The notes under the pieces were generated by a model. The model worked only from the letters and a program-made list of their open reading frames with translations. It was not told the DNA's origin and searched no databases. Below, one piece after another: positions 6,560-10,407 of a stretch of DNA of 10,407 nt (the stretch's first letter is position 1; every line of letters begins with the position of its first letter). A program made the translations under genes and the position numbers. Source of the DNA: CAMDBL01 sp964498125 (GTDB lineage Bacteria > Pseudomonadota > Alphaproteobacteria > Rhizobiales > Hyphomicrobiaceae); assembly GCA_964498125.1 (NCBI GenBank), contig CAZCGE010000076.1:1-10407 (forward strand). The letters are read 5' to 3'.

Positions 6560-7366
6560 TTACGCGTTGGCCCTGAGCTGCGCCCACGCTGGAATGGCGT
6601 GGCCACGCACCTCGGCGACGATGGCGTCATCGAGCTGCCAGGGCATGGTGACGGCAAACGCCGGCCGCGCCTTGAAGCGTCGCAGCCAGTCCGAAACCGC
6701 AGGCCGCTCGGCAAACATCATGTCGAGGCCGAACAGCTCACCCGAGGCGACGTAGGGCAACATGGCGCAATCGGCCAGCGAGGGCTTGTCGCCGGCGAGC
6801 CAGGGTTCTTGCGCCAGCACCTTCTCCATGTCGGCGAGCGTGGTGTCGAGCGTGCGCATCGAGTTGATGAACTCGGGCGCCGCAAAACCCTGCGCCAGCA
6901 TGCGCTTCTGGCGATCGCGCCGAATGGGATCAATCAGCTTGGCGAGCAGGGCTGCGATCTCGGCCTCGCTTTTTTTCAGCCACCGCGGCCGGATCAGGAT
7001 CAGCCAGGCGAGCCCCGGCCAATTCGGGTGCAGCGTTTCATCGACCCATTTCGTCCACTTGCGCATCCTGGCCTGGGCGTAGGCAGTCTCGGGTTTCAGG
7101 GAATCCTTGGCGTACTGGCTATCGAGATATTCCATGATGATGGTGGAATCGATCAGCACGCTTGCCCCGGACCCCGTTCCGGGGTGATCGTCGTCGACCA
7201 ACGTCGGCACCAGGCCCTTGGGATGCAGCGCAAGATACTCGGGCCGCAGATTGTCCTTCTCGATGATGTCGACGACGCGGCTGTCCCAGGCCAGCGCCTT
7301 TTCCGTCAGCACGGCGCGCACCTTGGCGGCGCACGGCGACGTTGCATAGTGATAGAGCGTCAGCAT
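6560..7366 (-). CDS. Glutathione S-transferase family protein, first gene of the pair
   Basis: A 268-residue cytosolic protein, paralogue of the next gene, with the N-terminal thioredoxin fold: LTLYHYATSPCAAKVR (2-17, candidate active residues Ser10/Cys12), LVPT (52-55), and DST (73-75) where glutathione-binding families have ES/DS. The C-terminal all-helical domain includes EPWLAGDKPSLADCAMLPY, the standard family motif. As in the neighbour, an extra HPGTGSGA (61-68) lies between the cis-proline loop and the DST motif. GGAGG lies four bases before ATG 7366. Such tandem glutathione S-transferases often accompany ring-cleavage or beta-etherase pathways. Divergence from the extradiol dioxygenase at 7552 fits that, but the substrate is not readable from the sequence. 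Confidence 0.9.
   Translation of the reverse strand: MLTLYHYATSPCAAKVRAVLTEKALAWDSRVVDIIEKDNLRPEYLALHPKGLVPTLVDDDHPGTGSGASVLIDSTIIMEYLDSQYAKDSLKPETAYAQARMRKWTKWVDETLHPNWPGLAWLILIRPRWLKKSEAEIAALLAKLIDPIRRDRQKRMLAQGFAAPEFINSMRTLDTTLADMEKVLAQEPWLAGDKPSLADCAMLPYVASGELFGLDMMFAERPAVSDWLRRFKARPAFAVTMPWQLDDAIVAEVRGHAIPAWAQLRANA
7163..7186. repeat. Palindromic insert within the glutathione S-transferase at 6560-7366
   Basis: Identical over 24 bases to 6317-6340, with arms CCCCGGA (7165-7171) and TCCGGGG (7178-7184). It encodes the same extra residues at the same place in the protein. Flanking bases are also similar but carry scattered differences, so the insert is better conserved than its surroundings. 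Confidence 0.6.
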
Positions 7367-7396
7367 GGGGCCTCCACGGATCAGTCGGCGCCAGAT

Positions 7397-7418
7397 CCTA
7401 TAGGCCAGACCCTATAGG
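7397..7418. promoter_or_regulatory. Two CCTATAGG palindromes between divergent genes
   Basis: The self-complementary octamer CCTATAGG occurs at 7397-7404 and 7411-7418, 14 bases apart from start to start, in the 185-base gap between the glutathione S-transferase start (7366) and the dioxygenase start (7552). The spacing and place suggest a regulator site or overlapping -10 elements. Nothing else certain was seen in this gap; no full promoter could be assigned. Confidence 0.35.
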
Positions 7419-7551
7419 AGAGGGCTGGCAGCCGCCACAGGTATCGCGCGCCCTTGCGAAGCGCTGGACCTGGCGCCGCGACAGGGCCATCATCGGCGCC
7501 AAGGCGACCAAACGGGCGCGCAAGGCAACAATCGACATCGGGAGCACGCGC

Positions 7552-8547
7552 ATGACCCTGCAATCCTTCGGCTACGTCGGTGTCCGCTCCGACAAGCTCA
7601 ATGACTGGGCGGCCTACGGCGAGAAATTCCTCGGTCTGCAGCTGGTCGAGCGCTCGCAGAACCTGCTCCGGTTCCGCATGGATGACTTGAAGCAGCGCAT
7701 CGTCGTCGCCGCCGAGCAGGATGATGCTTTCGTGTTCGGCTGGGAGTTGGAGAGCGCCAGCGCCGTCGATCAGCTCGCCGGACGGCTGGAGGCGGCCAAG
7801 GTCAAGGTGCAGCCCATGTCCCGCGCGCAGCTCGCCATGCGCGGCATCGCCGGCGGCATCCGTTTTACCGATCCGGCCGGCACCGGCATGGAAGCCTTCT
7901 GGGGCGCGGAGGTGGCGGACACGCCGTTCACGGCCGGCCGCTCGATCTCGGGCTTCCGCACCGGCGCGCTCGGCATGGGCCACGTCGTCATGCACGTCGA
8001 GAGCGTCGATGATCTGAGGTGGTTTTACGAGGATGTGCTGGGCTTCCGTCTCAGCGACTATACGACCAAGCCGTTCAAGGCCTACTTCTTCCACATCAAT
8101 CCGCGCCACCACTCCGTCGCCATGATCGAGACCGGCAAGCGCGGCGTGCATCACCTGATGATGGAACTCTACAACCTCGACGATGTCGGCCAGGGCTACG
8201 ATATGGCGCTGGCCGAGCCCGGCCGCATCGCCACCACGCTCGGCCGCCACTTCAACGATCTGATGACGTCGTTCTATGCCAAGACGCCGAGCGATTTCAT
8301 GCTCGAGTACGGCTGGGGCGGCAAGACCATCGATCCCGCGACCTGGCAGCCGGTCGAGGTCGCCTACGGGCCGAGCCTGTGGGGGCATGACCGCAACTGG
8401 CTGCCACCGGAGCAGTTGGCTGAGGCGCGCGTGTTGCGCACCAAGGCCGCCGCCGATGGGCAGCGCGAGCCGGTGCAGGTGATCGGCGGCAACTTCACGC
8501 TCAGCCACGGCGAGTGCCCCTGGTGGGACAGCGTCAAGCAAGGGTAG
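7552..8547 (+). CDS. Extradiol ring-cleavage dioxygenase, 2,3-dihydroxybiphenyl 1,2-dioxygenase (BphC/HsaC) type
   Basis: A 331-residue vicinal-oxygen-chelate enzyme that opens catecholic rings next to the hydroxyls using Fe(II). ATG 7552 is chosen because GGGAG lies about seven bases upstream and family members begin at the FGYVGVRS strand; the open frame extends upstream without similarity. There are two repeated halves, about 1-125 and 140-265. Metal ligands by family pattern: His144 (GMGHVVMH), His200 or 201 (GVHHLMMELY) and Glu252 (FMLEYGW). The second-shell residues His187 (PRHHS), His233 and Tyr242 keep the spacing of characterised BphC. The extradiol fingerprint GRH-x-FY-xxTPSDFMLE (231-252) is intact. 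A tail of about 30 residues beyond the usual end, rich in Trp/Cys/His, is atypical. The substrate could be a bicyclic, steroid-derived or simple catechol. Confidence 0.9.
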   Translation: MTLQSFGYVGVRSDKLNDWAAYGEKFLGLQLVERSQNLLRFRMDDLKQRIVVAAEQDDAFVFGWELESASAVDQLAGRLEAAKVKVQPMSRAQLAMRGIAGGIRFTDPAGTGMEAFWGAEVADTPFTAGRSISGFRTGALGMGHVVMHVESVDDLRWFYEDVLGFRLSDYTTKPFKAYFFHINPRHHSVAMIETGKRGVHHLMMELYNLDDVGQGYDMALAEPGRIATTLGRHFNDLMTSFYAKTPSDFMLEYGWGGKTIDPATWQPVEVAYGPSLWGHDRNWLPPEQLAEARVLRTKAAADGQREPVQVIGGNFTLSHGECPWWDSVKQG

Positions 8548-8571
8548 GGAACGCTTGCGGCGGCCGCCAGG

Positions 8572-9960
8572 CTAAATATCCCCGTCCTGTCTCAGCCAGC
8601 GCACGGCCGTGCGGAAGGCGTCGAGCGTGTGCGCCACCTCGGCGGGGCCATGCGTGGCCGAGACCAGGCCGCCCGGTGCGCCCATGATGTCGACGCCATT
8701 GGCGATCAGCGCGATGCGCAGGCGATAGGCCTGCGCGACGTTGCGCGTGCCCTTGAGGCCTTTGAAGCCGAACGTCAACGGGTCGAACGACGCCGGATCG
8801 AGCGGCACGCGACCGGGGTTCTGGAAAATCAGGAACGTCGAGGCCTCGCCGTAGATCCCCCAGGGAATATTCTCTTCGATGACGATGCGGCGCAGACCAT
8901 CGCGGATCGACGTCGCCGCCTGCTCGGCCCGTGCGCACACGTCCTCCCGCTCGACGATGCCGAGCGTCGTCACGGCGGCGGCGGCGCAAACCGGATTGGC
9001 ATTGAACGTGCCCTGATGGCCGATCTTCTCGCGCTTGGCCTGCTGCATGGCGCCGGCGTCGAGCTGGTCCATGATGTCGGCGCGCCCGGCCACCGCGCCA
9101 CCCGGCATGCCGCCAGCGACGATCTTGGCCAGCACGCACATATCCGGCGTGATGCCGAAGCGCTGCTGCGCGCCACCCTTGGACCAGCGGAAGCCCGTGA
9201 TCACCTCATCGAAGATGTAGGTCACGCCATGCTGTTTCGTGATCTCGCGCAGGCGGCCGAGAAACCCGACCGGCAGCGGCACCTGCCCCCAGCTCGCGCC
9301 AGAGGGCTCGATGATGACGGCGGCGACGTCGTCGCGCGTGCTCAGCGTTTCCTCGAGGCGGGCGGGATCATCGGCGGGCAGCAGAATGGTCTGCTCCACC
9401 AAGCCCGGAATGATGCCGGCGGGCACGCCGCCATCAAAGTGCGACATGGCGCCAGCCGTGACCGCATCGTGCCAGCCGTGGAAATGGCCGACGAAGCGGA
9501 CGATCTTCGGCTTGCCCGCATGCGCGCGGGCGAGTCTCAGCGCCAGATGCGAGGCCTCCGTCCCCGAGGCCGTGAAGCGCACCCGCTCGGCGCAAGGAAC
9601 GAGCCGGTTGATGTGCTCGGCCCAAGCAACCTCCAGCTCGTGCGCGGAGCCGAAATGCGTGCCGATTTTCGACTGGCGCTCGATCGCGTCCAGCACGGCC
9701 GGGTGGCCATGCCCCAGCAGCAGCGCGCCGTGGCCGCCGAAATAGTCGACATAGTCATTGCCGTCGACGTCCCATTTGCGTGACCCTTTGGCGCGAGCGG
9801 CATAGATCGGATAGGGCAGCAGCGTGCGGCTGTCGTGCGTCAGGCCGGCCGGAATGACCTTGCGCGCGCGTTCGTAAAGCGCGGCGGAGCCTTTGGTGCG
9901 GGCCCGGAACTCGGCCTCGACCTTGGAGTTGGTGCGGGTTGCACGCGCGGGTGCTGCCAT
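8572..9960 (-). CDS. Class III PLP aminotransferase, glutamate-1-semialdehyde aminomutase-like
   Basis: A 462-residue cytoplasmic fold-type I PLP enzyme. Visible hallmarks are WDVDGNDYVDYFGGHGALLLGH (63-84), the phosphate-binding SGTEAS (132-137), FHGWHDA (160-166), IIEP (216-219), FDEVITGFR (250-258, Asp251 to the pyridine nitrogen), the Schiff-base lysine in CVLAKIVAGGMPGG (Lys279) and GTFNANP (317-323). These place it in the aspartate aminotransferase/HemL-like group. At about 30 residues longer than typical HemL, it is more likely a catabolic aminotransferase or aminomutase than the haem enzyme, so no symbol is given. GAGGAGG (complement of 9967-9973) lies six bases before ATG 9960. It converges on the dioxygenase with only 24 bases between stops. 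The natural amino donor is unknown. Confidence 0.9.
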   Translation of the reverse strand: MAAPARATRTNSKVEAEFRARTKGSAALYERARKVIPAGLTHDSRTLLPYPIYAARAKGSRKWDVDGNDYVDYFGGHGALLLGHGHPAVLDAIERQSKIGTHFGSAHELEVAWAEHINRLVPCAERVRFTASGTEASHLALRLARAHAGKPKIVRFVGHFHGWHDAVTAGAMSHFDGGVPAGIIPGLVEQTILLPADDPARLEETLSTRDDVAAVIIEPSGASWGQVPLPVGFLGRLREITKQHGVTYIFDEVITGFRWSKGGAQQRFGITPDMCVLAKIVAGGMPGGAVAGRADIMDQLDAGAMQQAKREKIGHQGTFNANPVCAAAAVTTLGIVEREDVCARAEQAATSIRDGLRRIVIEENIPWGIYGEASTFLIFQNPGRVPLDPASFDPLTFGFKGLKGTRNVAQAYRLRIALIANGVDIMGAPGGLVSATHGPAEVAHTLDAFRTAVRWLRQDGDI

Positions 9961-10067
9961 CTGTCGCCTCCTCGTTTCAACCGGAGCTTAAGCAGAAATT
10001 CTCTCGTCCGCCAACGCATGCCGGCCGGGGCAGCCGTGCGGGTCGCGGCATGGATCGTCCTCGCTGG

Positions 10068-10153
10068 GTAGGTTGGGTTACGCGCCGAGGACTGTGCGAG
10101 CTCAAGTCGCGGCCGGCGCGCCCCGGATTTAATCCGGGGGTAACCCAACCTAC
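10068..10153. repeat. Compound palindromic element, 86 bases
   Basis: The outer arms GTAGGTTGGGTTA (10068-10080) and TAACCCAACCTAC (10141-10153) are perfect inverted repeats. Inside, CGCGCC (10081-10086) matches GGCGCG (10115-10120). A nested perfect hairpin CCCCGGATT (10121-10129) with AATCCGGGG (10131-10139) has a one-base loop. It has the look of the dispersed palindromic elements I recall from Rhizobiales genomes. It may fold strongly in RNA from either strand. Confidence 0.75.
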
Positions 10154-10213
10154 GACGGCTGCCGATTCCAAGCAGGATTTCCGGCCTTGACCAACGGATG
10201 CCGCTGTGGCGAT

Positions 10214-10240
10214 ATGTCCGAAGCTGGTGAGGGCGGACAT
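10214..10240. repeat. ATGTCCG hairpin, probably part of a dispersed repeat
   Basis: ATGTCCG (10214-10220) and CGGACAT (10234-10240) form a perfect seven-base stem with a 13-base loop. On the minus strand it reads as MSALTSFGH, which recalls the mistranslated MSALPPKAD-type repeat common in Rhizobiales annotations. That link is from memory and should be tested by a genome search. Confidence 0.4.
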
Positions 10241-10333
10241 GGCGGGGCGTCGAAGGAACGTCGGGAAGTGACCCAGGCTGTGTGAAAACCCCATCCATGC
10301 TATGAATCTCCTGCTGAATCGGCGGGGGCTTTG

Positions 10334-10407
10334 ATGGCGGCATTCGTTCAGGGCGCGGCGCGCGGGCAAGTGGCATTGTTGCCGGAATGCCTCGATGACT
10401 GGGTCGA
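10334..10407 (+). CDS. IS1182-family transposase, N-terminal fragment cut by the window edge
   Basis: From ATG 10334 the frame stays open for 24 codons to the window end, reading MAAFVQGAARGQ then VALLPECLDDWV. This matches the well conserved N-terminus of IS1182-family transposases, where a FVxGxxRxQxxLLPECLDD motif precedes the DDE catalytic domain. The rest lies outside the window, so whether the element is intact cannot be judged. It shows a mobile element next to the repeat nest. Confidence 0.85.
   Translation, partial: MAAFVQGAARGQVALLPECLDDWV

Larger units (their letters stand above)
9961..10333. other. Non-coding repeat nest between aminotransferase and transposase
   Basis: No credible gene was found here; the frames on both strands are arginine/proline-rich and cross the repeats. 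It holds the aminotransferase ribosome binding site (9967-9973), a compound palindromic element (10068-10153), a hairpin (10214-10240) and the upstream region of the transposase. GGCTGTGTGAAAAC at 10276-10289 may lie near the left end of the insertion sequence, but its terminal repeat cannot be fixed from one end. Confidence 0.5.

Noticed and set aside
7342..7551. Upstream extension of the dioxygenase frame by 70 codons
   Set aside because: It overlaps the opposite glutathione S-transferase start region and lacks family similarity, while ATG 7552 has a good ribosome binding site and begins at the conserved first strand.
7381..8541. Open frame of 386 codons on the minus strand opposite the dioxygenase
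   Set aside because: It is antisense to the conserved extradiol dioxygenase and has no family resemblance.
8559..8568. GGCGGCCGCC palindrome between the converging dioxygenase and aminotransferase as a terminator
   Set aside because: It is short, has no loop and is not followed by a T run on either strand; expected by chance in GC-rich DNA.
8629..9783. Open frame of 384 codons on the plus strand opposite the aminotransferase
   Set aside because: It is antisense to a gene with all PLP-enzyme motifs intact and has low-complexity composition.
9840..10376. Minus-strand open frame of 178 codons across the repeat nest
   Set aside because: It runs through the palindromic element, the hairpin and the transposase start and resembles translated repeat DNA, not a protein.

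Overview
The window is GC-rich DNA. Its gene types and repeat style suggest an alphaproteobacterium, probably of the Rhizobiales/Hyphomicrobiales. The supports are a fused indolepyruvate ferredoxin oxidoreductase of the proteobacterial type, tandem glutathione S-transferases, a hicAB module, an IS1182-family transposase start, and dispersed CCCCGG-type and GTAGGTTGGGTTA-type palindromes like those I recall from Rhizobiales. No rRNA, tRNA or CRISPR array was seen, so the placement is inference.

Layout. At the left edge a minus-strand gene begins at base 60 and runs off the window. Its ribosome binding site lies inside a strong inverted repeat (61-107). Diverging from it is a two-gene plus-strand unit with a visibly lower GC content than the rest. 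It encodes a small lysine-rich protein with two internal repeats (209-523) and a Rossmann/TIR-like DVFINCPFD-family protein of unknown function (538-1179). This pair is the best candidate for an undescribed system here. Converging on it is the large fused indolepyruvate ferredoxin oxidoreductase (1248-4739, minus). A HicA-HicB toxin-antitoxin module (5014-5623, minus) follows, with a TTG-started antitoxin and an AT-rich promoter/operator that carries a palindrome and two direct repeats. Two paralogous glutathione S-transferases (5714-7366, minus) form an operon. Both carry the same in-frame palindromic insert of about eight codons.

An extradiol ring-cleavage dioxygenase (7552-8547, plus) diverges from the glutathione S-transferases and converges on a class III, PLP-dependent, glutamate-1-semialdehyde-aminomutase-like aminotransferase (8572-9960, minus). 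The right end (9961-10333) is a non-coding repeat nest with a compound palindromic element and a hairpin. It leads into the first 24 codons of an IS1182-family transposase.

How the genes may work together. The oxidoreductase turns aryl-2-oxoacids into aryl-acyl-CoA, the dioxygenase opens catecholic rings, glutathione S-transferases commonly accompany aromatic catabolism, and the aminotransferase could feed 2-oxoacids. A loose aromatic or amino-acid degradation neighbourhood is plausible. However, the genes are on both strands and interrupted by hicAB, so this is a hypothesis and not a demonstrated pathway.
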